A stretch of 32,534 bases of DNA. Source: an uncultured Pelagibacteraceae bacterium. Lineage in GTDB: Bacteria; Pseudomonadota; Alphaproteobacteria; Pelagibacterales; Pelagibacteraceae. The position numbers were made by a program, and so were the translations under genes. Location: assembly GCA_902622825.1 (NCBI GenBank), contig CACNRH010000007.1, positions 1 through 32,534 on the forward strand, in the 5' to 3' direction. This document shows positions 9,257 through 17,408 of this stretch, piece after piece (positions within the stretch are counted from its first letter, which is position 1; each line of letters starts with the position of its first letter). The notes under the pieces were generated by a model. The model saw only the letters and a program-made list of their open reading frames with translations. It was not told the DNA's origin and searched no databases.

Positions 9257-9943
9257 TTACCTAACTTCTTTTAGCCTATATTCCCAATAACCTCTTTTAT
9301 CAAAAGAAGCTTTTAGCCATAAAAATGTTTTTTCTTCATACCATATGTCAGTGTTTAATTTTTTGTTATCGGGTAATGTCTCGTCAGACGATTTAAAGTT
9401 AAAATGTAACGAATTGTATTCTTTTCCATTAATAGTAATTTGTTTTTTTCCCAAAAATGTTACTTTTTGACCAATTATTCTACCTGATATTGCACTTATT
9501 TGAGCTTTTGCCTTTACAATTTCGTGATTCCACCAGGTTCCAATAATAGCATCTATGCTGGCTGAACCCTTGTACGATGATCCGTCTATAATTAACTGTT
9601 TTTGGCTATCGTCGACTTTAATATTTACATATTTATCTTTTTTATTTTGTTTAGTTTTTGAATTAAATGACAAAAATTTACTATTTTTATATTTTTCCCT
9701 ACTTGACGCGAAATATTTATATAGATCTACTCCAAATTTTGAAATTTTAAATTCCACGATACTATTTACCGTTAAATTATTGTTATTTCTGACAAATTCA
9801 TATTTGTGATAACCTATAGGCTGATTATTTCTGAAAAGTTCATATTCTAAATAATCATAATTTTTGTAATGGTCGACATGGCCTAATATAAATGTGAATG
9901 ATATTAAAAAGTAAAAAGTAATTGAAAGGATTATTTTTTTCAT
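9257..9943 (-). CDS. Exported protein of unknown function, possibly DUF6134-like
   Basis: I do not recognise a function. The 228-residue protein starts with a signal peptide (MKKIILSITFYFLISFTFILG) and should be periplasmic or outer-membrane associated. The rest is rich in alternating beta-strand patterns, with phrases such as YELFRNNQPIGYHKYEF, VEFKISKFGVDLYKYF, ATIDAIIGTWWNHEI-like text near residue 130, and a C-terminal DIWYEEKTFLWLKASFDKRG. The 'polar-N-x-x-P-I-G' opening and the final 'W-Y-x-x-x-x-x-L-W/V-K' ending remind me of DUF6134, a lipocalin-like beta family, but I hold this loosely. It is divergent from cysK with only 12 bp between start codons and shows no Shine-Dalgarno in that gap. 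Confidence 0.72.
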   Translation of the reverse strand: MKKIILSITFYFLISFTFILGHVDHYKNYDYLEYELFRNNQPIGYHKYEFVRNNNNLTVNSIVEFKISKFGVDLYKYFASSREKYKNSKFLSFNSKTKQNKKDKYVNIKVDDSQKQLIIDGSSYKGSASIDAIIGTWWNHEIVKAKAQISAISGRIIGQKVTFLGKKQITINGKEYNSLHFNFKSSDETLPDNKKLNTDIWYEEKTFLWLKASFDKRGYWEYRLKEVR

Positions 9944-9955
9944 TTATTTTAGTTT

Positions 9956-10951
9956 ATGATTAATAATAATTTAATTGCTAGAATTGGGAATACACCATTA
10001 ATTCGATTAAAACAAGCCTCTGAAATAACTGGTTGTAACATTTATGGGAAGGCTGAATATTTTAATCCTGGACAATCTGTTAAAGATAGAGCTGCATTGT
10101 TTATTATAAATGATGCAATAAAAAAAGGTAAAATCAAAAAAGGCGGAACAATTGTAGAGGGTACAGCTGGGAATACAGGTATTGGGCTTGCAGTAATTTG
10201 TAGAGAATTAGGTATTAATCTAAAAATAGTAATTCCAAATACACAGTCAATTGAAAAAAAGAATACATTAAAAGATTTAGGTGCTGAACTTATCGAGGTT
10301 GATGCTGTTCCTTACACAAATCCTGAAAATTATATTAAAAAATCGAAAAAAATAGCCGACGAATTATCTAAGAAAAATAAAAATGGTGTTATATGGGCTA
10401 ATCAATTTGATAATACAGTCAATACTGAAGCACACATTAAAACAACTTCTCAAGAAATATGGTGTCAGACTGGAGGAAATATAGATGGATTCATATGTGC
10501 TGTAGGAACAGGTGGGACCTTAGCTGGTGTTTCAATAGGATTAAAAGAAAAAAACAAAAATATTAAGATAGGACTATCTGATCCAATGGGTTCTTCGTTA
10601 TATTCATATTTTAAAGATAAGAAATTGAAAAGTCAGGGAAATTCTATAACTGAAGGTATAGGCACTGGTAGAATTACGAATAACTATGAAAAAGCAATTG
10701 TTGATGAAGCTTTTCAAACTTCTGATGTAGAAGCTTTAAATATAGTTTATGATTTGATAATTAGCCAAAAAATAATACTTGGAGGTTCATCAGGCATTAA
10801 TATAGCTGGTGCAATTAAACTAGCAAAGAAATTAGGACCAAATAAGAATATAGTTACTATTTTGTGCGATGATGGAAGAAGGTATGCAAGCAAAATATTT
10901 AATAAGAAATTTTTGAAAGATAAAAATTTACCTATTCCAAAGTGGCTATAA
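9956..10951 (+). CDS. cysK: Cysteine synthase (O-acetylserine sulfhydrylase), PLP-dependent
   Basis: Replaces the acetyl group of O-acetylserine with sulfide to give cysteine, using pyridoxal phosphate. The 331-residue fold-type II enzyme has [10 protein letters not shown] near the N-terminus, the PLP-binding Lys43 in GQSVKDRAA, the phosphate/substrate loop [12 protein letters not shown] (residues 68-79), the glycine-rich [13 protein letters not shown], and [11 protein letters not shown] towards the end. Length matches the alphaproteobacterial CysK group; the close relative cystathionine beta-synthase is a weaker alternative because no CBS tail is present. Cysteine from this step could feed glutathione made by gshA/gshB 7 kb away. 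It is convergent with aapP, with a 6-bp overlap. No Shine-Dalgarno lies before the ATG at 9956, so a leaderless or weakly led message is possible. Confidence 0.9.
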   Translation: MINNNLIARIGNTPLIRLKQASEITGCNIYGKAEYFNPGQSVKDRAALFIINDAIKKGKIKKGGTIVEGTAGNTGIGLAVICRELGINLKIVIPNTQSIEKKNTLKDLGAELIEVDAVPYTNPENYIKKSKKIADELSKKNKNGVIWANQFDNTVNTEAHIKTTSQEIWCQTGGNIDGFICAVGTGGTLAGVSIGLKEKNKNIKIGLSDPMGSSLYSYFKDKKLKSQGNSITEGIGTGRITNNYEKAIVDEAFQTSDVEALNIVYDLIISQKIILGGSSGINIAGAIKLAKKLGPNKNIVTILCDDGRRYASKIFNKKFLKDKNLPIPKWL

Positions 10952-11677
10952 AATTTGACTTAAAAACAATTTAGTTCTATCTGATTTAGGATTATCAAAA
11001 AATTCTTTAGTTTTTGCTTTTTCAACAATTTTTCCCTCATCCATAAAGATCATATTATCGGCGACCTCTTTTGCAAAACCCATTTCATGCGTCACAACTA
11101 TCATTGTCATTCCACCTTTAGCTAAATCTACCATAGAGTCTAATACCTCTTTAATCATTTCAGGATCTAAAGCAGAAGTAGGTTCGTCAAATAACATAAT
11201 CTTTGGTTCCATACATAATGCTCTTGCGATTGCAGAACGTTGTTGTTGTCCTCCAGATAATTGACCAGGAAATTTTTTAGCTTGATCAGCAATTTGGACT
11301 CTTTCTAAATTTTGCATAGCAATTTCTTCTGCTTGTTTTTTAGGCATTTTTTTTACCCATATAGGTGCGAGAGTACAATTATCTAAAATTGACAAATGGG
11401 GAAATAAATTGAACTGTTGAAAAACCATTCCAACTTCTGCCCTGATTTTTTCTATATCTTTTGTATTTTCAGAAATTTCGTTACCATCTACAATTATTTG
11501 TCCGTCTTGATGTTCCTCAAGTCTGTTAATACATCTTATTAAAGTAGACTTGCCAGAACCTGAGGGTCCACAAATAACAATTTTTTCTTGCTGATTAACT
11601 TCTAAACTAACGTCTTTTAAAGCTTGAAATTTATCAAACCATTTATTAACATTTTTAAGTTCAATTATTTTTGTCAT
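10946..11677 (-). CDS. aapP: General L-amino-acid ABC transporter, ATP-binding subunit
   Basis: Hydrolyses ATP to drive amino-acid import through AapQ-AapM. The 243-residue protein has the ABC motifs in order: Walker [10 protein letters not shown] (residues 37-45), Q-loop [11 protein letters not shown], signature [15 protein letters not shown], Walker [15 protein letters not shown], and the H-loop VTHEMGF. This is the wording of the polar amino-acid transporter subclass (GlnQ/HisP/AapP). It is the last gene of aapJ-Q-M-P; its start overlaps the aapM stop by 4 bp (ATGA). Its 3' end overlaps cysK by 6 bp in convergent orientation. Confidence 0.94.
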   Translation of the reverse strand: MTKIIELKNVNKWFDKFQALKDVSLEVNQQEKIVICGPSGSGKSTLIRCINRLEEHQDGQIIVDGNEISENTKDIEKIRAEVGMVFQQFNLFPHLSILDNCTLAPIWVKKMPKKQAEEIAMQNLERVQIADQAKKFPGQLSGGQQQRSAIARALCMEPKIMLFDEPTSALDPEMIKEVLDSMVDLAKGGMTMIVVTHEMGFAKEVADNMIFMDEGKIVEKAKTKEFFDNPKSDRTKLFLSQIL

Positions 11678-12936
11678 TGTCTTTCAGTACTCAATTTTTT
11701 CTCTAAATTTTGACTATATCTACTCATAGCATAACAAATTACCCAGAAAACTAAACCTGCAAAAACATACCCTTCCATCGCCATTCCTAGCCATTTAGGA
11801 TTAGTTTTTGCTAAATTTACCATCCCCGCAAGCTCTAACAAGCCGACAACGAATATGAGTGGTGTATCCTTAACCAAAGCTAAAAAAGTATTAGCTATAC
11901 CAGGTATAACCAGTTTCAACGCTTGTGGTAAAACAATCAGAAAATGCATTCTCCAATATCCCATTCCTAATGATTTAGCAGCCTCATATTGCCCTTTAGG
12001 TAGAGCCTGAAGGCCACCTCTGATAACTTCGGCCATATAGGCAGCTTCAAATAAAGTTATAGCAATTAGAACTCTTATTAATTTATCTACATAAGTTCCA
12101 TCTGGTAGAAACATAGGAAACATTACAGCTGACATAAACAAAACTGTTATTAAAGGAACTCCTCTCCATAGTTCAATGAATCCTATTGATGAATATCTTA
12201 TTGCTGGAAGATTTGACCTTCTACCTAACGCTAACAACATTCCTATTGGAAAACACAAAATTAAAGCAAATGCTGAAACAATGAATGTTAGAGATAATCC
12301 GCCCCAAGCTCCGGTTTCAACATATTTTAATCCAAAATCTCCACCAGATATTAATTTAAGCCCAATGAATGGATAGACAAAAACCAAAAAAATAAGAAGA
12401 TATTTTTTATACTTTGATGGAACAAAAAACGAGGCTCCAACAAGTAAAAAAAGCATTATAAATGCTGAATTAATTCTCCACTGTTCAGCATCTGGATACA
12501 TGCCATATACAAATCTATTAAACCAGACCTTAACAAACACCCAGCAAGCACCGCCACTTGTACAATCTTCTTTCTTATTTCCAATAAAATCAGCATCAAA
12601 TATAAACCAGTTCAAAAGTGGAGGCACATATTTTATTAAAGCAAAAATGACTAAAAGTGTTAAAATAGCATTAAAGCTACTCGAGTTAAAATTTTTGTTT
12701 ATTTTGTCTAATAATTTATTTCCACTAAATTCAATTCTGATTAAATATAAACCTAATGCACCAAATATAAGTGGCGCAATAAAACTTATTTTTTCAGGTA
12801 AAAAAGAGGTCAAATTGAAATTAAATAAGCTATTAAGAATAATATCAATTAAGCCCATAGAGATCAAAAATATACCAACAGGCAATGTGCTTTTAAGGTT
12901 GTCTTTGTTTGGTTTAAAGTAAGCAATTTTCATCAT
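11674..12936 (-). CDS. aapM: General L-amino-acid ABC transporter, permease subunit M
   Basis: Inner-membrane permease half paired with AapQ. The 420-residue protein is much longer than GlnP-type permeases, as is typical for AapM/BztC: an N-terminal set of hydrophobic helices (to about residue 200) precedes the permease core. The core carries the EAA loop at [20 protein letters not shown], followed by [20 protein letters not shown], the docking site for AapP. Two adjacent ATGs (12936 and 12933) are possible; both overlap the aapQ stop, and AGGGAAAA upstream, formed by the last aapQ codons, is the likely ribosome site. Confidence 0.92.
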   Translation of the reverse strand: MMKIAYFKPNKDNLKSTLPVGIFLISMGLIDIILNSLFNFNLTSFLPEKISFIAPLIFGALGLYLIRIEFSGNKLLDKINKNFNSSSFNAILTLLVIFALIKYVPPLLNWFIFDADFIGNKKEDCTSGGACWVFVKVWFNRFVYGMYPDAEQWRINSAFIMLFLLVGASFFVPSKYKKYLLIFLVFVYPFIGLKLISGGDFGLKYVETGAWGGLSLTFIVSAFALILCFPIGMLLALGRRSNLPAIRYSSIGFIELWRGVPLITVLFMSAVMFPMFLPDGTYVDKLIRVLIAITLFEAAYMAEVIRGGLQALPKGQYEAAKSLGMGYWRMHFLIVLPQALKLVIPGIANTFLALVKDTPLIFVVGLLELAGMVNLAKTNPKWLGMAMEGYVFAGLVFWVICYAMSRYSQNLEKKLSTERQ

Positions 12937-14111
12937 TTTTCCCTTATAGCCATTTTTTTGTTATACCAATTCATGAATACAGAAATCGATAAGCTTAAAG
13001 ATAAGTATGTAAGCATAGTAATTGATATAATTTCAATCGCCCTACCAGTTTGCATTAAGGCTGTTCCTGCAAAAACTAAAACAATATCTGGATAAGCTAT
13101 AGCGGCTGCTAGTGAAGAATTTTTTGTTAAGTTAAGATATTGATTAGTAGTTGGAGGAATAATTATTCTTAAAGCCTGGGGCATGACAACAAGTTTTAAA
13201 ATTTGACCTTTGGTCAAACCAATCGACGCTGCAGCCTCTTTTTGTCCTTTACTCACCCCTAATATACCAGCTCTTACGTTCTCGGCAATAAAAGTTGCTG
13301 TGTACATCGAAAGTGCCAGTGCTAAGGCTATAAGTTCAGGAATTATACTAACTCCACCTTTATAAACATAAACCGTTTTAGATAATTGTGTAAGCTCAGG
13401 TATTTCAAAAGTCAGCGATACACCACCAATTAAAAAGGTTAATGTCGGCAAAATAAAAAGTATTGCTAAAGATATATAAAATGTTGGAAATTGTTTTCCA
13501 AATTCATCTCTTTGTTTTTTGGCATATCTCAAAAAAAAGATTACTATAATGATTGCAAATATTATTGAATAAAGAAATAGTGAAAAATTCGTCCACAAAA
13601 ATTTAGGCACATACCAACCTTTAACATTCAAAAAACTTATATCGTAAAAATTTATTGAATCTATTGTCAGTGGCAATGCCCTCAATGCTGCAAAGTACCA
13701 AAAAAAGATTTGTAAAATTAAAGGAATATTTCTGAATATCTCTACATACCATTCAGCTGTTTTTGCTATCAGGTAGTTTTGAGATAATCGTGAAATACCT
13801 ACAGTGACACCTAATATAGTAGCGAAAAATATACCTATTACGGAAACTAAAATTGTATTTAATAATCCTACCAAGAAAGCTCTAGCATAAGAATGCGAGC
13901 CATCATAATCAATTAATGAAAATGTTATATCAAACGATGACTCTTGAGATAAAAAACCAAATCCAAAAGAAATGCCTCGATTACCCATATTATTTTGGGC
14001 ATTAATGGTAAAATAGATAACTAGTAAAAGAATGAATAGTACCGTAAGTACCTGAGGTATTAAGTTTTTGTTTTTATTAGAAAGATCGAATTTAAAATTT
14101 TTAAAATTCAT
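12933..14111 (-). CDS. aapQ: General L-amino-acid ABC transporter, permease subunit Q
   Basis: Second inner-membrane permease half of the Aap/Bzt transporter. The 392-residue protein has an N-terminal helix (about residues 19-38), a long periplasmic and transmembrane insertion that distinguishes AapQ/BztB from short permeases, and a C-terminal core with the EAA loop SKGQKEAAASIGLTKGQILK followed by MPQALRIIIPPTTNQYLNL. It follows aapJ across a 58-bp spacer that is almost filled by a terminator-like hairpin (14124-14156), so its expression should depend on read-through from aapJ. Its stop is inside the aapM start (ATGA). Confidence 0.92.
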   Translation of the reverse strand: MNFKNFKFDLSNKNKNLIPQVLTVLFILLLVIYFTINAQNNMGNRGISFGFGFLSQESSFDITFSLIDYDGSHSYARAFLVGLLNTILVSVIGIFFATILGVTVGISRLSQNYLIAKTAEWYVEIFRNIPLILQIFFWYFAALRALPLTIDSINFYDISFLNVKGWYVPKFLWTNFSLFLYSIIFAIIIVIFFLRYAKKQRDEFGKQFPTFYISLAILFILPTLTFLIGGVSLTFEIPELTQLSKTVYVYKGGVSIIPELIALALALSMYTATFIAENVRAGILGVSKGQKEAAASIGLTKGQILKLVVMPQALRIIIPPTTNQYLNLTKNSSLAAAIAYPDIVLVFAGTALMQTGRAIEIISITMLTYLSLSLSISVFMNWYNKKMAIREK

Positions 14112-14123
14112 TTTATAGAGAAT

Positions 14124-14156
14124 AAAAAAAAGGGCCGGATAAATCCAGCCCTTTTT
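14124..14156 (-). terminator. Intercistronic intrinsic terminator/attenuator between aapJ and aapQ
   Basis: On the minus strand the RNA would read AAAAAGGGCUGGA, a UUUA loop, then UCCGGCCCUUUUU, with the U-run extended to eight. That is a 13-bp stem with one U-G pair. The plus strand has a C/A mismatch at the same place, so the structure is built for minus-strand RNA. It begins 13 nt after the aapJ stop and ends 12 nt before the aapQ start. Partial termination here would leave more binding-protein mRNA than permease mRNA. Confidence 0.85.
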
Positions 14157-14169
14157 AATTAATTAGCAA

Positions 14170-15213
14170 TTATCTTGCTGGTGGTACATAAAGTATTCCG
14201 CCTTTTGTCCATAATTGATTAGGACCTCTGTTAGGCAAGATACCTGTGTCAGCTATATGTTTTTTATAGCTTTCTCCGTAATTACCAACTTGCTCGATAA
14301 TTCTCAAGCTCCACTCATTATCTAGACCAAAAGCTGCGCCTAATTCACCCTCAGCACCAACTAATCTTTTGATTGCTGGGTTCTCTGAGTCTTTAAGGCT
14401 AGAAGCGTTAGATGAATTAACACCGTACTCTTCTGCTTCGATCATAGTATTTAGAGACCATCTTACGATATCTTCCCATACAGCATCCCCTTGTCTTACT
14501 ACAGGACCTAATGGTTCTTTAGAAATCGTTTCTGGTAATACTTTGTGTTCATCTGGATTTGACATTTTAGTTCTTTGTGCCGCTAAACCAGATTTATCAG
14601 TTGTATATGTATCACATCTTCCAGCATCATAAGCTTGAACAACTTCGTCTGCTTTTTCAAACGCTATTGGTTCATACTTAATGTTTTTGGAATTAAAGAA
14701 GTCTCTCATGTTAAGCTCGGTAGTTGTACCTGTATTTGTACAAGCAGAAATACCATTTTTGAAATCATTCACGGAATTAATTCCAGAATTTTTTCTTACC
14801 ATGAAACCTTGTCCATCATAAAAGTTAACACCAACAAACGTTAAGCCAATGTCAGCATCCCTAGATAATGTCCAAGTTGTGTTTCGTGCTAATACATCGA
14901 TTTCACCAGAAGTTAATGCTGTAAATCTTTCTTTAGCACTTAAGGGTGTATATTTTACTTTATCAGCATCGCCTAAAACAGCAGCTGCAACAGCTCTACA
15001 TACATCCACGTCTATGCCGGTCCAATTTCCTGATGCATCTGCATTAGAAAATCCTGGAAGTCCTTGAGATACTCCACATTTTACAAAACCAGCTTTTTTT
15101 GTATTTTCAAGTGTCTTTGATTTTTTTGAACCACTTCCTCCTCCTTGGCCACAAGCCACTAAAAGAATTGAAGCAAATCCAATTAAAATCCAAGTCTTAA
15201 TTGATTTAATCAT
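14170..15213 (-). CDS. aapJ: General L-amino-acid ABC transporter, substrate-binding protein (lipoprotein-like N-terminus)
   Basis: Captures amino acids in the periplasm and delivers them to AapQM. The 347-residue protein matches AapJ/BztA/YhdW: FVKCGVSQGLPGFSNADASG, WTGIDVDVCRAVAAAVLGD, SAKERFTALTSGEIDVLARN, then RCDTYTTDKSGLAAQR and LGPVVRQGD. The N-terminus is unusual: a hydrophobic stretch ends in the lipobox LVAC (Cys21) followed by a Gly/Ser-rich linker GQGGGSGSKK, which suggests lipid anchoring, whereas rhizobial AapJ is described as soluble. It is the first gene of the operon, with GAGAGGAAA as ribosome site before the ATG at 15213. From memory, the SAR11 homolog (yhdW) is abundant and rises in nitrogen limitation. 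Confidence 0.94.
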   Translation of the reverse strand: MIKSIKTWILIGFASILLVACGQGGGSGSKKSKTLENTKKAGFVKCGVSQGLPGFSNADASGNWTGIDVDVCRAVAAAVLGDADKVKYTPLSAKERFTALTSGEIDVLARNTTWTLSRDADIGLTFVGVNFYDGQGFMVRKNSGINSVNDFKNGISACTNTGTTTELNMRDFFNSKNIKYEPIAFEKADEVVQAYDAGRCDTYTTDKSGLAAQRTKMSNPDEHKVLPETISKEPLGPVVRQGDAVWEDIVRWSLNTMIEAEEYGVNSSNASSLKDSENPAIKRLVGAEGELGAAFGLDNEWSLRIIEQVGNYGESYKKHIADTGILPNRGPNQLWTKGGILYVPPAR

Positions 15214-15232
15214 ATCTATGATTTCCTCTCTT

Positions 15233-15269
15233 ATATTGTTAACAATATTTTGAAATTTAATTTCAAAAT
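15233..15269 (-). repeat. Two abutting inverted repeats in the aapJ leader
   Basis: The first is a perfect 16-bp palindrome, ATATTGTTAACAATAT (15233-15248). The second is a perfect 10-bp inverted repeat, ATTTTGAAAT and ATTTCAAAAT around a 3-bp TTA loop (15247-15269). They abut and share two bases. The second starts at the predicted transcription start, so the aapJ mRNA would begin with a hairpin; either could also be an operator. AT-rich DNA yields short palindromes by chance, but two perfect ones back to back at a promoter are notable. Confidence 0.55.
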
Positions 15270-15275
15270 TTTCTT

Positions 15276-15304
15276 ATTATGATTTAATTATTTTTGAATT
15301 TCAA
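15276..15304 (-). promoter_or_regulatory. Candidate promoter of the aapJQMP operon
   Basis: On the minus strand TTGAAA (15299-15304) is a near-consensus -35, followed by a 17-bp spacer and CATAAT (15276-15281) as -10. Transcription would start near 15269, exactly at the edge of the inverted repeat 15247-15269, giving a leader of about 55 nt. The rest of the 196-bp spacer, towards the tautomerase gene, is AT-rich; a weak plus-strand TTTACA/TTTTAT pair lies in it but I do not call it as a promoter. Confidence 0.55.
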
Positions 15305-15409
15305 CGTCACGCTTTTGCAACACTATATATGGTATTAATTTAAAGATATACTAAATATATGAATTTACACCTGTACAAAATATAAGTTTTATAAAGTATA
15401 ATTTTTCTT

Positions 15410-15850
15410 ATGCCGACATATACAATTAAATATTCAAATTTTAATATTACAAAAAAGAATATGGAAAAAATCGCAAGAGGAATTACAAAAGCACATAATA
15501 TTGCAACTGGGGCCAATTCTTTTTTTGCTCAGGTAATTTTTGAAAAAAATTTAAAAGGGTCACATTTTATGGGGGGTAAAATTGTAAATAGTAAAGAGAT
15601 ATTTTTAAATGGTCAAATCCGATCAGGAAGAACGAATGAAATAAAACAAAATCTGCTTGATGAACTTATGAAATCTTTAATTCAAAACAGTAAATTAAAA
15701 AAAGATAACATATGGATTTATCTTGAAGAATTATTGCCAGAGCAAATGATTGAATATGGAAATGTTTTGCCTAAATCTGGAGAGGAAAAAGAATGGTTCA
15801 ACAATTTATCAGTACCATTAAAAAAAAGATTAACAAAAATGGATAATTAG
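15410..15850 (+). CDS. Tautomerase-superfamily protein, cis-3-chloroacrylic acid dehalogenase-like
   Basis: A 146-residue protein starting Met-Pro, so removal of Met would expose the catalytic N-terminal Pro1 of the tautomerase superfamily. Counting from Pro1, residues known to matter in cis-CaaD occur at the same positions: His28 (KAHNIATG), Arg70 and Arg73 (GQIRSGRTNE), Tyr103 (NIWIYLEE) and Glu114 (EQMIEYGNVLP). The stretches FFAQVIF, FMGGK, IWIY and EWFNNLS also match what I remember of cis-CaaD. Family membership is therefore strong; the natural substrate is not known, and related enzymes act on unsaturated or oxo acids. It stands alone between the divergent aap promoter and the convergent trmB, whose stop is 3 bp away. 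Confidence 0.82.
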   Translation: MPTYTIKYSNFNITKKNMEKIARGITKAHNIATGANSFFAQVIFEKNLKGSHFMGGKIVNSKEIFLNGQIRSGRTNEIKQNLLDELMKSLIQNSKLKKDNIWIYLEELLPEQMIEYGNVLPKSGEEKEWFNNLSVPLKKRLTKMDN

Positions 15851-15853
15851 ATA

Positions 15854-16486
15854 TTAATTATTTTTAATTTTCAGTGAATAAATTTTACTCCCATTTTTAA
15901 TTGCCTTTTGGTGATATTTTGTTTTAATTTTTGTTTTAAGATTTTGATAGAAATCTTTAATTAATTCTTTTTTTTTAAATTCGTTAACCATATTGTAAAC
16001 TTGCTCGTAATAATTATAATTATCTGTTTTAAAAAAAATTTTACTATTTTTTCTTCCTTTTTTTAAAATTAATCTTAAAAAATCTTCATCGAATAGACGT
16101 CTTTTATGATGTCTTTTTTTAGGCCATGGATCTGGAAATAGAATATATAAGTCATCATAATTATAATTTTTATATTTTTTGTGAAATTTTTCAAAAACAT
16201 AAGGAAATACATATAAATTTTTAATATTATTTCCCATGCAATATTTTGCTACTTTAGCCAATCCATTTTGAAAGGGATCAATTCCAATAATTGTTTTTTT
16301 TGTGAAATTTTTTGATAAATAAACCAGATGTTCTCCATGGCCGAAACCAATTTCAATTATAATTTTATTTTTTCTAAATAATGAATTTTTTATTTTTCTT
16401 GTTTTAAGAAATAAAGATGAGTTTTTTTTTTGTAGATTAGTTAAAATTCTAGACTTTACCCTACCAAAAAATAATTTTTTTTTCAC
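15854..16486 (-). CDS. trmB: tRNA (guanine-N7-)-methyltransferase
   Basis: Makes m7G46 in the variable loop of tRNAs using S-adenosylmethionine. The 210-residue protein has the SAM-binding IIEIGFGHGEHLVYL, IIGIDPFQNGLAKVAKYC, and the TrmB hallmark DDLYILFPDPWPKKRHHKRR followed by FFKTDNYNYYEQV. Length is normal for the family, and the lysine-rich N-terminus is normal for this genome. It starts 4 bp after the gshB stop, so it is the last gene of the DUF4396-dehydrogenase-gshA-gshB-trmB run. Its stop codon lies 3 bp from that of the convergent tautomerase gene. Confidence 0.95.
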   Translation of the reverse strand: MKKKLFFGRVKSRILTNLQKKNSSLFLKTRKIKNSLFRKNKIIIEIGFGHGEHLVYLSKNFTKKTIIGIDPFQNGLAKVAKYCMGNNIKNLYVFPYVFEKFHKKYKNYNYDDLYILFPDPWPKKRHHKRRLFDEDFLRLILKKGRKNSKIFFKTDNYNYYEQVYNMVNEFKKKELIKDFYQNLKTKIKTKYHQKAIKNGSKIYSLKIKNN

Positions 16487-16490
16487 TCTA

Positions 16491-17408
16491 TTATTTTAAT
16501 TTACTCCAAAATAATTTACTAAGGTTTAATCCTGACAAATCCATGAATGTTTTTAAGCCAGTGGGAGAAGTCACGTTTATATCTCCAGATAAATGATTAT
16601 CTATTATATCAATACCAGCGAAATAAATATTATTCTTCTTAAGATCTTTTGCTATTGTCTTCGTTATCTTAATTTCCTTAGTGTTTAATTTTGTTAAATA
16701 AGCTCTTCCACCTTGGGAAATATTACTGAGGATAGAATTCTTTTTTGGAACCCTTTTAATAGCTCCACAAATTTTACCATTAATTATAAATACTCTTTTA
16801 TCACCTTTTTTTACCCCATTTAAATATTTCTGCACCATTACATGTTTGTATCTTTTTAAAAAATTTTCTATTTCACCTTTTTTGATAGTATCTTTAATAA
16901 ATTTAATATGTTTTCCACCATAACCATGTGTTGCTTTTATTACGATCTTTTTGTATTTTTTTTTAAATTTAATTATTTCAGAGTAATTTTGAGTAAAAAT
17001 TGTCTCCGGCATAAACTTCTTGTATTTTATTGAAAATAACTTTTCGTGAGTTTTCATAATACCGATAGGAGAATTAATTATTTTTACTTTATCAGGCAAT
17101 GATATTAATGGGTAAAGTGATGTAATATAATCGAGGTTGAAGGGAGGGTTTTGTCTAATAAGAACAAATTTTACAGAAGATAAATCTAAGTCTATTTTTC
17201 TTGAAATTTTTTTTATAGGCTCAATTTTATAGTACTCTCCCTTGGCTATAATTTTTCCATTTTTAATATTCATATCTTTACTTTGATAAAAAAAAATTTT
17301 ATACCCCTCTCTTTGAGCCTCATTAGCTAACAACAAAGTGGTGTCTGTATTAACATCTAAAGTGTTTATTGGATCAGATTGTATAGCAACAATATTTTTA
17401 ATTTTCAT
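16491..17408 (-). CDS. gshB: Glutathione synthetase
   Basis: Joins gamma-glutamylcysteine and glycine with ATP to give glutathione, the second step of the pathway. The 305-residue ATP-grasp protein shows the bacterial GshB features: IVAIQSDPINTLDVNTDTT at the N-terminus, VLIRQNPPFNLDYIT, the glycine-rich ATP-binding KATHGYGGKHIKF at about residues 155-167, KYLNGVKKGDKRVFIINGKI, and the C-terminal DIIDNHLSGDINVTSPTG. The usual family phrase is 'EINVTSPTG' in place of DINVTSPTG; the change is conservative. It overlaps gshA by 11 bp. Confidence 0.94.
   Translation of the reverse strand: MKIKNIVAIQSDPINTLDVNTDTTLLLANEAQREGYKIFFYQSKDMNIKNGKIIAKGEYYKIEPIKKISRKIDLDLSSVKFVLIRQNPPFNLDYITSLYPLISLPDKVKIINSPIGIMKTHEKLFSIKYKKFMPETIFTQNYSEIIKFKKKYKKIVIKATHGYGGKHIKFIKDTIKKGEIENFLKRYKHVMVQKYLNGVKKGDKRVFIINGKICGAIKRVPKKNSILSNISQGGRAYLTKLNTKEIKITKTIAKDLKKNNIYFAGIDIIDNHLSGDINVTSPTGLKTFMDLSGLNLSKLFWSKLK

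Noticed and set aside
12176-12922. Two plus-strand frames of 66 and 140 codons opposite aapM
   Set aside because: They are antisense to a well-conserved permease gene, with no ribosome site and no recognisable motif.
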